DNA of 64,000 bases from Wurfbainia villosa (taxonomy: Eukaryota > Streptophyta > Magnoliopsida > Zingiberales > Zingiberaceae). The position numbers were made by a program, and so were the translations under genes. The first letter of the stretch is position 1. Each line of letters opens with the position of its first letter. This document shows positions 11,409 to 22,442 of this stretch, one piece after another. The stretch spans positions 46,442,621-46,506,620 of the forward strand of contig CM045993.1 in assembly GCA_025175895.1 (NCBI GenBank), given 5' to 3'. The notes under the pieces were generated by a model, which worked only from the letters and a program-made list of their open reading frames with translations, did not search any database and had not been told where the DNA came from.

Positions 11409-11890
11409 AGGAAGTAAAGAACAAGAGAAGTGGGACTTCTGCCTCAGGTATACATGTTATAGAGGTTAATCTATCTATTTCTTCTACATGGGTATTAGAT
11501 ACCGGATGTGCATCTCACATTTGTACTAATGTGCAGGGACTGAGAAATAGTAGAATAATGGCAAAGGGCGAAGTGGACCTACGAGTAGGCAATGGCGCAA
11601 AAGTTGCTGCTGTAGCTGTAGGAACAAATTCTTTGTCTTTGCCCACTGGGCTTATCTTAGAACTAGAGGAGTGCTTTTATGTACCTGCATTGACAAAGAA
11701 CATAATCTCTGTATCTTGTTTAGACAAGAAAAACTTTTCTTTTATAATAAAGGACAAATGTTGTTCCATTTATTTAAATGAAATGTTCTATTGTAATGCA
11801 CCACTTATGAATGGTCTCTATGTTCTAGATTTAGAAAACCCAATTTATAACGTAATATACCAACGGTTAAAATCGAATGATTTGAACTGA
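11409..11890 (+). pseudogene. pol: Cop-2 protease and pre-integrase region
   Basis: One continuous frame (11369-11890) with DTG at 11498-11506 inside WVLDTGCASHIC, VGNGAKVAAVAVGT, ECFYVPALTKNIISVSCLD and NEMFYCNAPLMNGLYVLDL. This stretch is intact here although it is split in Cop-1 and Cop-3. It lacks the upstream gag frame, so it would not be made as part of a polyprotein. Confidence 0.87.
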
Positions 11891-12681
11891 CATATCTTCG
11901 CACTGCCGCCTAGGTCACATAAATGAAAAACGATATCCCAACTCCATAAAGATGGATTATTGGACTCGCTTTGATTTTGAATCATATGAGGTATGCGTAG
12001 TCTTGTCTTTAGAAAGATGACTAAAACTCCATTTAGTGGACATGGCGAGAGAGCGACGGATTTGTTAGGACTCATACATACCGATGTATGTGGCCCTTTC
12101 AATGTCGGCCGAGGAGGCTATAAGTACTTTATTACTTTCACCGATGATATGAGTAGATTTGGCTACTTATATTTGATGAGACATAAGTCGAATCCTTTGA
12201 AAAGTTCAAAGAATTCAAGAATGAAGTACAAAACCAACTTGGTAAGCGATTAAGCTACTTCGATCGATCGAGGTGGTGAATACCTTAGTCAAGAGTTTCG
12301 TGATCACTGGCCGAGTGTGGGATAATATCCCAACTCACTCCACCGAACACCACAATGGAATGGTGTATCCGAAAGGAGAAATCGTACTCTATTAGATATG
12401 GTACGATCAATGATGAGCCGACCGATCTACCTACTTCCTTTTGGGGTTTAGCTCTAGAGATACCGCTTACACTTAATCGCTCCATCAAAAGCCGAGAAAA
12501 GACACCATATACGATATGGACCGAAGAGTCCCAAAATGTCTTTTATAAAGATTTGGGGTTGTGAAGCTTACGTTAGACGCCAAGTCTCGCATAAACTAGG
12601 ACCCAAATCGATAAGTGTTATTTTGTAGGATATCCCAAGGAAACTAAGGGATATTACTTTTACAATCCCACACTTGGCAAG
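11891..12681 (+). pseudogene. pol: Cop-2 integrase, broken
   Basis: Pieces: MTKTPFSGHGERATDLLGLI (12017-12075), HTDVCGPFNVG containing the first catalytic Asp (12079-12110), and FTDDMSRFGYLYLMRHKS (12138-12190), all in the 11993-12253 frame. Then QLTPPNTTMEWCIRKE (12333-12378), where the frame has slipped next to the catalytic Glu. Frameshifts occur near 12250, 12340, 12460 and 12570. Confidence 0.83.
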
Positions 12682-14040
12682 GTGTTTGTTGAAATGCTTG
12701 TCTTTCTAGAAAGAGAATTTATTTCTAGAAATACTAGTGGGAGTAAAATTCATCTTGAAGAAGTTCAAGATGATGATAACACTAAGGCTTCGATGGAAAA
12801 TGAACAGGCACCACAAAGTGTTGTGGATGAGGAATTTGTTGCCCAAAGAGTTGTGGAGCAAACACCTGTTCAAGTAGACCAACCTCTTCGTAGATCTAAT
12901 AGGATCCGTCGTCAACCTGAGAGATATTCTTTTCTCTTAACTGACAACGGTGAAGTATTGCTTGTCGATCTTGATGAGCCTACATCCTATCAAGAAGCTA
13001 TGATGAGCCCAGATTCCGAGAAATGGCTAGAGGCCATGAGATCCGAAATGGAATCCATGTACACTAACCAAGTATGGACTTTGGTTGATCCACCTGAAGG
13101 GGTAAAACCCATTGGGTGTAAGTGGGTCTTTAAAGTAAAGACTGACATGGATGGTAATAAGCATACCTATAAAGGTAGATTGGTGGCTAAAGGATTCAAA
13201 CAAATTCATGGTATTGACTATGATGAAACTTTTTCACCAGTTGCGATGCTTAAATCCATTCGGATCATACTTGCTATTGCAGCCTACCATGATTATGAGA
13301 TCTGGCAGATGGATGTCAAAACCGCTTTTCTAAATGGAAAGCTACTCGAGGATGTGTACATGACACAACCTGAGGGTTTTGAAGATCCAAAGCATCCTGG
13401 AAAGGTATGCAAACTGCAAAGGTCCATTTATGGACTAAAGCAAGCCTCTCGAAGCTGGAATCTTCGATTCGATGATGCAATCAAAGAGTTTGGTTTCATC
13501 AAGAATGAAGATGAGCCTTGTGTCTACAAGAGAAATAGTGGGAGCACAACATTGTTGTATTTCTTGTCTTGTATGTAGATGACATACTTCTCATCGGAAA
13601 TGATATTCCTCACCCAAATGTGAAGATGTGGTTAGGGAATTGTTTCTCGATGAAGGACTTAGGTGAAGTCGCTTATATTCTAGGCATCAAGATCTATAGA
13701 GATAGATCTAGAAGATTACTTGGCCTAAGTCGAGTACATACATTGATAAAGTGCTAGATCGCTTTGCTATGCAAAATTCTAAGAAAGGGTTTCGCTTTAT
13801 CACATGGTGTGAGTCTTTCAAGACTCAATGTCCTCTTCTAAGGAGGAGAGAGATCGCATGGATAAGATCCCTTATGCATCACCTATAGGGTCTATCATGT
13901 ACGCCATGCTTTGTACTGCTCCGACGCCTCGTGATGCTTTGAGCATGACGAGTAGATACATGATCCGTGAAAGTCATCGGATAGCACAAAAATATTCTTA
14001 AGTACTTACGAAGAACGAAAGAATATTTTCCGATATTTGA
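12682..14040 (+). pseudogene. pol: Cop-2 reverse transcriptase
   Basis: A 298-codon frame (12682-13578) carries the end of integrase plus the RT core: CKWVFKVKTDMDGN, DYDETFSPVA, QMDVKTAFLNG, SIYGLKQASRSW. It loses frame at 13545-13556, where Cop-1 has ACAGTTG and Cop-2 has ACAACATTGTTG. The YVDD site (13572-13583) therefore lies in the next frame (13569-13757). Beyond that, more small indels fragment the C-terminal part. Confidence 0.88.
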
Positions 14041-14074
14041 GGCAATGAGGAGCTAATCAGAAAGGGTTACGTGA

Positions 14075-14540
14075 TGCAAGCTTCCAAAAGACAAGGATGA
14101 CTATAGATCGCAATCGGGTACGTGTTTTGCTCGAATGGTGGAGTCGTGAGTCGGAAGAGTTCAAGCCAAGTCGACACAGCTTGCCGATTCTACAACAGTG
14201 CCGAGTATATTGCAAAGATCCGATGCAAAGAAAGGAGGTCATTTGGCTCCGCAAGTTCATCGCTGAACTTGGGGTAGTTCCTAGCATTGCAGATCCAATA
14301 GACCTCTATTGTGACAACAATGGGGCTATTGCAGAGCTAAGGAACCTCGATCACATCACGACCACACACATATCGGCTGGCTTCCATCTCATTCGAGAGA
14401 TCATCGATAGAGGAGATGTGAGGATATGCAGAGTACCGTAAGCTAACATCGCAGATCCATTGACCAAGGCTTTGGCACAGAGGAAGCATGATGGTCACAC
14501 TAGGTCACTAGGTATTAGATATCATAGTGATTGGTACTAG
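14075..14540 (+). pseudogene. pol: Cop-2 RNase H, broken
   Basis: ADPIDLYCDNNGAIAE (14289-14336), HLIREIIDRGDVRICRVP (14387-14440) and the ADPLTKALAQRKHDG end (14453-14490) are recognisable. The EAEYIA catalytic region near 14200 is scrambled (CAGTGCCGAGTATATTGC). The stop codon is at 14538-14540; the polypurine tract is at 14545-14553. Confidence 0.82.
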
Positions 14541-14554
14541 TGCTAGTGGGAGAT

Positions 14555-16401
14555 TGTTAGTTAAAGCCCTAGAACAAATCATGTGATGGTTGAATAGGGA
14601 ACATTTTGTATCATATTCTATAAAGGCAAAGGATTGGTTATTATATTTACATCTTGCTTGTGCCTAATTTAAATATAATAATGCCCTAGAAAAGTAGGTT
14701 CTTATCTACAAAGACATCAATTGGAAGAATTGATTATGAGAGGTCAGAGAGAACACTTTCCTAAATGTTCTAGTCAGTATTAATATGCAAGGGCAATATT
14801 AATACATAAAGACTAGCATGTAGGTCAATTGATGACTTGATCTCACAAGTCATGGATATATGATATCAAGTTGACACATGGGTATATATTGAGAATATAT
14901 ACCGAATCAATTCGCCATGAGAAAGTTTCATGGATCGTTATATGAGTGTCATAAACTTTCTCATGTGACTATTGGTATGAATAGTCCTTAGACCTGAAGT
15001 CACTACGGTTCCCTACATAAGGAGTTATGTACTTTGGTATCGTCAAACGTCACCCGTAACAGGGTGGACCATAAAGGCGATTACTGGGTATGTAACAAAT
15101 TATGCCGAGGGATGTGAGTGATGTAGATGGGATCTATCCCTTCCATATGACGGGAGTGATATCGGTGGACCCCTTGATTGAGTAGAACTACTAAAACGCA
15201 TGGCCATGCTCGAATGAGTCAATATGAGATATTGAGCTCATTTGTTTGAGTTAGTTTACTCAGGGATCAAGAAACACATAGATTGATCGAGGATGACACG
15301 GTCTATGCCTCATTGATCAATCTGATATCAAGGATAGAAGGACACGGTCATATATTATAGTAGTCACGGAAAGGTTAGTCGGATCTTGACTTATCTCGTA
15401 ACTTGGGTAGCAATGATGTATTGCTAGATACCGCTCATTGCTTGTGTATCTAAAAGAGTTTAGATCCACTGCCAACGTTATGAGAGCCTATAGGGTCACA
15501 CACAAAGAGCATGATAATTAGAGGAATTAGAGTATTCTAGTTTGACTAGAATAATTTGGGAATAAGCTTAAGTACAAAATGGTTTTGGACTTTAAGCTTA
15601 ATGAGAATTTTAGCTAATTGATTTAATGAGATTAATTCAATATGTTACCTTATTGATTTAATAAGATTAATTAAATATGATAACATAAGCTTAATTGAAT
15701 TAATAAGATTAATTCAATATGATAACATAAGCTTAATTGAATTAATAAGATTAATTCAACATGCATGAATGCCACATAAGCATGCCACCTAAGCATCTAC
15801 CTAAGCTAGATAAGGTGGAAGGGGACAAAATGGTTTTTGTCTCCTTAAGTGGCGGGCCAAAACAAAAGGGGTCTCAATGCAATGGATTGCATTAAATTGT
15901 AGGAGGTGAAAGGGTTTTGCCAACCCTATAAAAGGTCCCATGGAGTGGCCGGCCAAAGCATCATTTGGATTGTGATTGTGGTGTGGTTGTGAGAGAGAGC
16001 TTGAGAAGCTTGGTGGAAGCTTTGGTTGTGTGGCTTTGTGAGTGTAGGCTAGCAAGAAGAGTAGTCTTCTTCCTCCTTTCTCTTCTTCCCTAGATTCCTC
16101 TCCTTTAGGGACTTCTCTAGCAAGAAGTAAAGGAGAGCTCTTCTAGTTTTCCTTTTGTGAGACAAGAGCGTGCTCGTGTGGATACGTATAGAGGCACGGA
16201 CACTTGAACGTGCTAAAGATCCAACAAACCGAAAGGAAAAGCGGGATTGCAAAGGGCACGCAACAAAGGTAGAACTCTCCTATAAGATAGGTTTGGTTTA
16301 GAGAAATTTATTTTATACGAGTTTGCTTTCGCATGGATCACTTGGAAGGGATCCTATTTTCCATTGCGCATATGCCATTAGGCATACGAGAATTCCCTAC
16401 A
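14555..16401 (+). repeat. Cop-2 3' LTR
   Basis: Starts TGTTAGTTAAAG and ends AATTCCCTACA. Compared with the Cop-2 5' LTR, differences in 14660-14920 fall mainly on CAG or CTG sites. TATA box at 15927-15935. Confidence 0.92.
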
Positions 16402-17746
16402 GACCATAAAGGCGATTACTGGGTATGTAACAAATTATGCGGAGGGATGTGAGTGATGTAGATGGGATCTATCCCTTCCATATGACGGGAGTGATATCGG
16501 TGGGCCCCTTGATTGAGTAGAACTACTAAAACGCATGGCCATGCTCGAATGAGTCAATATGAGATATTGAGCTCATTTTTTTGAGTTAGTTTACTCAGGG
16601 ATCAAGAAACACATAGATTGATCGAGGATGACACGGTCTATGCCTCATTGATCAATCTGATATCAAGGATAGAAGGACACGGTCATATATTATAGTAGTC
16701 ACGGAAAGGTTAGTCGGATCTTGACTTATCTCGTAACTTGGGTAGCAATGATGTATTGCTAGATGCCGCTCATTGCTTGTGTATCTAAAAGAGTTTAGGT
16801 CCACTGCCAACGTTATGAGAGCCTATAGGGTCACACACAAAGAGCATGATAATTAGAGGAATTAGAGTATTCTAGTTTGACTAGAATAATATGGGAATAA
16901 GCTTAAGTACAAAATGGTTTTTGGACTTTAAGCTTAATGAGAATTTTAGCTAATTGATTTAATGAGATTAATTCAATATGTTACCTTATTGATTTAATAA
17001 GATTAATTCAATATGATAACATAAGCTTAATTGAATTAATAAGATTAATTCAATATGATAACATAAGCTTAATTGAATTAATAAGATTAATTCAACATGC
17101 ATGAATGCCACATAAGAATGCCACATAAGCATGCCACCTAAGCATCCACCTAAGCTAGTTAAGGTGGAAGGAAACAAAATGGTTTTGTCTCCTTATGGCC
17201 GGCCAAACAAGGAAGCCAAATCCTTTTTGAGTGTGTCTCAATGCAATGGATTGCATTGAATGTGAAGGAGGTGGAAGGGTTTTTCCAACCCTATAAAAGG
17301 CTCCATGGAGTGGCCGGCCATAGAGAGTTTTTGGTGTTGTGGTTGTGAGAGAGCTTGGTGGAAGCTTTAGTTGTGTGGGTTTGTGAGTGTAGGCTAGCAA
17401 GAAGAGGAGTCTTCTTCTTCCTTTCTCCTTTTCCCTCTCTTCCTCTCCTTTAGGGACTTCTCTAGCAAGAAGTAAAGGAGAGCTCTTCTAGTTTTCCTTT
17501 TGTGAGACAAGAGCGTGCTCGTGTGGATACGTATAGAGGCACGGACACTTGAACGTGCTAAAGATCCAACAAACCGAAAGGAAAAGCGGGATTAACAAGG
17601 GCACGCAACAAAGGTAATCCTCTCCTATAAGATAGGCTTGGTTTAGAGAAATTTATTTTATACGAGTTTGCTTTCGCATGGATCACTTGGAAGGGATCCT
17701 ATTTTCCGTTGCGCATATGCCATTTGGCATACGAGATTTCCCTACA
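16402..17746 (+). repeat. Cop-1 3' LTR, second part
   Basis: Begins GACCATAAAGGCG, the exact continuation of 7606, and ends GATTTCCCTACA. It shares diagnostic bases with the Cop-1 5' LTR rather than with Cop-2 (GATGCCGCTC, AATATGGG, TTTGGCATACGAGATT), which supports the nested-insertion model. Confidence 0.92.
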
Positions 17747-17751
17747 GTCTC
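17747..17751. repeat. Target-site duplication GTCTC, right copy (Cop-1)
   Basis: Identical to 817-821. GypA-1 gag sequence resumes immediately. Confidence 0.93.
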
Positions 17752-18245
17752 ATCATCTGATATGCCCGGGGGAAATACTGACTCTCAAAAGCCTCTCTAA
17801 ATTTCGCCCATGTAACCTGCTGCTCGCCAATAATCGAGCGCTGCATATCCCACCAGATCTCGGCCTCGCCTCGTAAATGGAAGGCCGCCAACTCTGCCTT
17901 CTCCCACTCAGAGGAGACCATATAGTAAAAGGTACGCTCCATCGTCTCGATCCAAGACTGAGCTACACTCGGATCAGTCTCTCCGCTGAATACAGTGAAC
18001 CGGCTTTTCATCGACTTCGCTAATCCTGGAATCCGAGCTCGTGCCGCAGCTACATCAATAGGATAAGTAGGGGCCGATACTGAGTGAGGGTCGACCGACT
18101 CCGCTAATGGGCCTGTCGGGTCTGTAGTAGAAGGTCCTACTGGCGGGGGAGTCTGATGTGTAGCAGTAGGATCTCCCGTTGGTACATCGGATGCCCCAGC
18201 AGTGGGTATCTCGGGAGGAGGATCCGCCGAGGACTGAGGATCCAC
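17747..18245 (-). pseudogene. gag: GypA-1 gag, N-terminal part
   Basis: The minus-strand frame from 18245 encodes a Pro/Thr/Ser-rich N-terminus followed by the Retrotrans_gag core: FTVFSGETDPSVAQSWIETM, AAFHLRGEAEIWWDM, VTWAKFREAFESQYFPRAY. It ends at the Cop-1 junction. The reading continues at 821 on the other side of the insertion. Known for the family: Gag assembles the particle. The upstream ATG could be at 18245 or further right; the 18137-18391 frame is a shadow. Confidence 0.9.
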
Positions 18246-18640
18246 AACTCCCGTAGCACCCTGTGGAATCTGACCCTGATCAATATGCTCACCTCGAGAT
18301 CTCTCCGCAAGTCACTACTAAAGATCTCGGGTCCTCTCGCATGGCTGCCCCACACCACGCCCTCGGCAGTAAGTACGCCACCTCGCCTCATATCTGTTAA
18401 AAATGAATACAGATATTACCATAAATAAAAACATATCAAATTTATCATCATACCTATTTCACCGCTGAGAGGTCCAAGAGCGCCAAAACCCCATATTAAT
18501 CTCACAAAATCCTCGAATTTCAAACATAAAATCGCTTAAATCCATACCAATCCAAAATTTCCAAATTACCTCGCAAAACCTGCCAATACATGGCGAACTC
18601 CGAAAAATCCAAAAACCCCTAGGAACTCAAAAATCTAGGC
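18246..18640 (-). other. GypA-1 5' untranslated leader
   Basis: About 0.4 kb between the PBS and gag. It is AT-rich towards the PBS, with no convincing frame. The part next to the PBS matches the GypA-2 leader (25073-25250). Confidence 0.65.
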
Positions 18641-18652
18641 GCTCTGATACCA
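18641..18652 (-). other. GypA-1 primer-binding site
   Basis: GCTCTGATACCA on the plus strand, i.e. TGGTATCAGAGC on the minus strand, seven bases from the LTR terminus at 18660. Initiator-Met type. Confidence 0.85.
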
Positions 18653-18659
18653 AATAAAT

Positions 18660-21183
18660 TGTCACGCCCCGAAGGAGACCCCGCCAGACAAAAATCCGAC
18701 AGCATTTCCCCTGTACGGTGACAATCCAAATTTTTACATACAAGGCCTACACGGCCACTATACATCGGTCAACACGACCGGAATCCAAACTCACACGCAG
18801 TTATATAAATCAGGCCTCAGGCCAACAATCAAATGATATACACAAAAGAATATCATAACTAAACCTACCCCTTCTGCCATCAGGGCAGGAATACTCAACC
18901 AAAATCCAATCCAGAACAAACTCCGAATAGAAGTCCATAAGAACACCAAAAATCCAAATACAAAAATCAATCTTCAAACCTATACATATCCTCTAACCAA
19001 AATATCCAAACCATAAAGAAAATATCGAAAAATAAAACATCTACGACGAGTGGGGGTCCGGCAGCTGCACTCTCCTGACAGCTTCATCCTGAAATAGATA
19101 TAAATCAACGGGGTGAGTTCAAAGAACTCTGCGGGTATAGTAGATATGCATAGTAAGGTATATCTAACAATAAAAATATCATGCCAGTACAGTCTCACAT
19201 AAATAGGGTATGCAAGCAAGAAATACAAAATGATCAGATTACTCAATCTCCTACCCTGATATAGGAGCATGTGCCTGACTAGAAGTAATAGAGTCCTGAC
19301 CATATATAAACATGTATCCTGTATGCATGACAATCATATGCACATCCAAGGCATCAATAAAAATGAAGCAAACACAATACAAAATGCAATCAGTGCAAAA
19401 TGCATGTCGTGCCAATGACATGGTCACCCCTGACGCCAGTCAGCCGCCTCACACGCAATGGTGAAGCCGAGTGGGTAGGGCTATGACAACTGTGCACTCT
19501 GCCATCACTGCTCCTGAGTGACCGAGTGGACAGGATGCTGTCGGAGTACACCTATCCTCCTGCCCCAAACATAGTGGGGGAGCTAAGCTCTCATCTCCCG
19601 GTGTCATAGACTGGAGGAGGGATCCTCGCTCGCTACCACGCCTCATCGCTACCCATGAGCGGACCATGGAGCTCGACAGAGCAATCGCGACACACCTCCT
19701 CCGATGTACCACTAACCCATGAGTGGCAAGTGTGTGCAGCATGTAACTAGTCATGCTCAACAATAATGGAACCCCGTCCAGCTAGCATGCAATCATGCGA
19801 AAATGGTGCATGATACTAAAACATGTAAATCCTACTCATAATATACCTATCCGAATGATATGTACAACCATATATACATATCCCTAATCCATGTACTATG
19901 ATCCAAATCAAACAGGAAAATATAATCATATCCTATTACATGCATGTATCTAGTAGGCACCAAAAGTATATCAGGCATATAAACATGAAAAAGTTATTGT
20001 AAGCTATCCTACTAGCATATCAATTTGACTTAATCTAAACGTTAAGTCAAAATACCCGCCTGTATATATATCCGCAAGAATAACCAAATCGTCACGATCG
20101 GGAACACCTGATCAAACATAACATAATTATAGTCAAGCACAAAATATACAATTCAACGACAAATCGAATAATTAATCGATTTCCTTCATAACCCAATTAA
20201 TTCCTAATCCTCCAAATATCATACCGATCAACCGAATAACACCGGAATCAACCCAAATCGACCAATCAAGCTCACCCGCCCTAGAAATTCCACCGACAAC
20301 CAATCCTTTCCCAAATTAGTTCTCCAACTCAATTTACAGTGGCTCACACATTATTCACAGCCGACACATCCAACCCTAACCACACGACACCCTCCAAATC
20401 AAACCCTTACAACCTCTCTCACAGCCGTCCCCAATTCCTTCCCTACTGCCCTACTCACCGGCACCATCAACACTCACCGATCACTGCCCAAAATCAACTA
20501 GCCGAAAAATAAAATTAAGTACTTACCGAAATCTCCACTCTCACCGGCGACACCATGGGAGCTCGCAGCGGCGGAAGGCAAGCGGTTGCCGGAGGGATGG
20601 CCGACCGCAAGACACAGGCGGCTGCAAACGGACGTGGTGGAGGAAAGAAAAGAGGGCGTCGGGCGACGAAGGACAGCACGCGTCGGGCGACGGCGGTGCT
20701 CGCGTCGGGCGGCGTCGGGCAGCGGAGGGGAAAAGAAAAGGCTTGGTCGCCGGAGAAGATGGTTGGCGGCACCTGTGGCGAAGACAATGGCCAAGGCAAT
20801 CCTTTAGCAGCGGCGGCCGGCGCGCGTCGGTGGTCGGCGAAGCGGAGATCGTCGACGGAGGAAAGGGCGCTGGCGAAGAAGCAAAGGAGGGCATCGGCGG
20901 AAGGACTCGCGCGAGGAACTGCCGAGGGGAATGGTTGCGGCGCGGCGGGGAAAAAGGAAATAGAAAAAGAAATAAAACTTAGTGTTACCGGTTTAGGTTA
21001 ATACCCCCCTTAAATAAGGCCTATCTATTTTATCCCCGAAAAAATCTCGTATAGCGTCCGTTTAAATCCAGAAAAATTCCAGAAAAATTCCTAAAATTCA
21101 CTAAAAGTCCCGAGATATATCCAGGATTATTTCCTTAATTATTGGGCCATTTAATTTAGTGTTTTAAATCCCCGTATTTAACA
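18660..21183 (-). repeat. GypA-1 5' LTR
   Basis: On the plus strand it runs from TGTCACGCCCC to ...CGTATTTAACA, about 2.5 kb. It is homologous in reverse to the GypA-2 LTRs (22443-25072 and 29639-31913). It includes a GC-rich block (20540-20960) with overlapping Arg-rich frames on both strands, which I do not regard as genes, and a conserved segment at 19420-19770. Confidence 0.88.
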
Positions 21184-22442
21184 ATATGAGCGTAAAGAGC
21201 TCGCTACACAACGGGGGTCCCTGTTGCTGGCCACTCCGACTAACACTACCAATGAGTGGTCGAGTACCACGTACCCAGGACAACTGCACGCAACTCCAAC
21301 TACCACCATCTATAGTGGTAGAGTGCAACACAACAGATGCTCTGCCCTCACACTAGTTACTCCTCGAGGAGTGCTCTGGGAGGTAAGATGACTGACGACT
21401 CTCTCAACCCCAAGGGAGGCTATGTCGTCAGAATGCAGGCATATGACATGAGTATGCTGTCACTCGTACAACAATCTACCACAGACTCTCTGTTCAGCAA
21501 AAAGTCATACCCATCTAATCAATACTCTATATCCTGTAGAGAGTCATACTCAACTGATCGACGGACTCTCTATCCTGTAGAGAGTCGTACTCGACTGATC
21601 CTGACTCTCTCTCCAATAGAGAGTCGTACTCAACTGATCGACGCACCCTCTATCCAATAGAGAGTCATACTCGACTGATCATAACTCTCTCTCCAATAGA
21701 GAGTCGTACTCAACTGATCGATGCACTCTCTATCCGATAGAGAGTCGTACTCGACTAATCATACCAAGCTGGGACCACCGGTCCGCAGCGACACACACCC
21801 TTCACTTAACCATTACACAACTCATGGTTGGTAACAGTATGCAACATACAGGTTTTGGAAGTAAATCCTACGTTTAAGGCATTACCTACCCATGGATGAC
21901 GTTTTTGTCAATTTATAAATTGGTTCATCCTCCGTACTAACATTTATACCCTGCTAAACATCTAGGCCAATTTGCATCACATCTATAACTCCTAAATCAT
22001 GATAGGGTATATGTTATATCAACAATTGAGTATAAATAAATCCAACGATAAGTTCAAGCATACGATAATAAGAGCAGGGTCAAGGTAATATGAACACCTA
22101 ACATGCTCATATCTATGACTAAATCTAAATGCAATACATCTACCCGAACCAGGTAGGAAATTACCCACCTGCTATGAAGACTATGTTGATGGTCTTCACG
22201 TCCATGAATCCATCTTGAATCAAGGTCCTGAAATCAATATCCTGTAATAGAATCAAATCGATTCATTAACCCCTTGATTAGCTCATTAATCCATTTGCAA
22301 TGGATTATGATCTATCAACACTAATAAGGCACACATATTAATCCCTATACTACATCCCCAAATAGGATAAACTCTTCCATAACTATTAATCATCAAATCA
22401 ACACTAGTTCATCTGTAAAATAGTATATATCCATAATAAATC
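21184..22442 (-). repeat. GypB 3' LTR, segment 1
   Basis: Matches 58313-59553 of the GypB 5' LTR. It begins with ATATG (probable TSD of GypA-1) and ends with AAATC (TSD of GypA-2). It contains three palindromic ACTCC...GGAGT-like units (21220-21330) and the hairpin array at 21480-21760. Confidence 0.88.
21480..21760. repeat. Tandem array of ~40-bp hairpin units
   Basis: The unit is GACTCTCT, then about seven bases, then AGAGAGTC, then a spacer GTACTCAACTGATC. About seven units are seen. Each can fold into an 8-bp stem. The sister array is at 58615-58870. Confidence 0.85.

Larger units (their letters stand above)
7607..16401 (+). mobile_element. Cop-2: second copia of same family, nested in Cop-1 3' LTR
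   Basis: 5' LTR 7607-9467, interior 9468-14554, 3' LTR 14555-16401. GACCA flanks it on both sides (7602-7606 and 16402-16406). Excising it plus one GACCA restores a normal Cop-1 3' LTR. The domain set is the same as in Cop-1 and is also broken. Orientation is the same as the host element, so the arrangement imitates a tandem array. Confidence 0.93.
822..17746 (+). mobile_element. Cop-1: Ty1/copia LTR retrotransposon, plus strand, split by Cop-2
   Basis: 5' LTR 822-2036, PBS 2038-2050, gag-pol interior to 7084, and a 3' LTR split into 7085-7606 and 16402-17746 by Cop-2. Domain order (gag, protease, integrase, RT, RNase H) is that of Ty1/copia. The outer TSD GTCTC is intact. All coding regions carry frameshifts and stops, so the element is non-autonomous. 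The 5' LTR lacks about 650 bp present in the 3' LTR, so a post-insertion deletion is likely. The gag looks Tork/Angela-like to me, but the lineage is not certain. Confidence 0.92.
1..21183 (-). mobile_element. GypA-1: Ty3/gypsy LTR retrotransposon, minus strand, left part outside window
   Basis: The 5' LTR is at 18660-21183, followed leftwards by an initiator-Met-type primer site (18641-18652) and a gag gene that begins near 18245. The gag gene is interrupted at 17747/821 by Cop-1 and resumes at 821-1. The rest of pol and the 3' LTR lie left of the window. On the right the LTR ends in ...TTTAACA and is followed by ATATG, which continues as GypB LTR sequence, so GypA-1 is inserted in the GypB 3' LTR. 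The left target duplication is off-window. Seen: LTR, PBS and gag. Inferred: element boundaries beyond the window. Confidence 0.85.

Noticed and set aside
7085..17746. Tandem LTR arrangement from unequal recombination
   Set aside because: The exact GACCA duplication and complementary partial LTRs fit nested insertion better.
20498..21001. Overlapping Arg/Ala/Pro-rich ORFs on both strands (also 22609-23106, 32541-33021, 60175-60859, 62785-63085)
   Set aside because: They lie in the GC-rich block of GypA or GypB LTRs, overlap on both strands, and have no domain. Similar ones recur only because the LTRs are copies. Composition artefacts.
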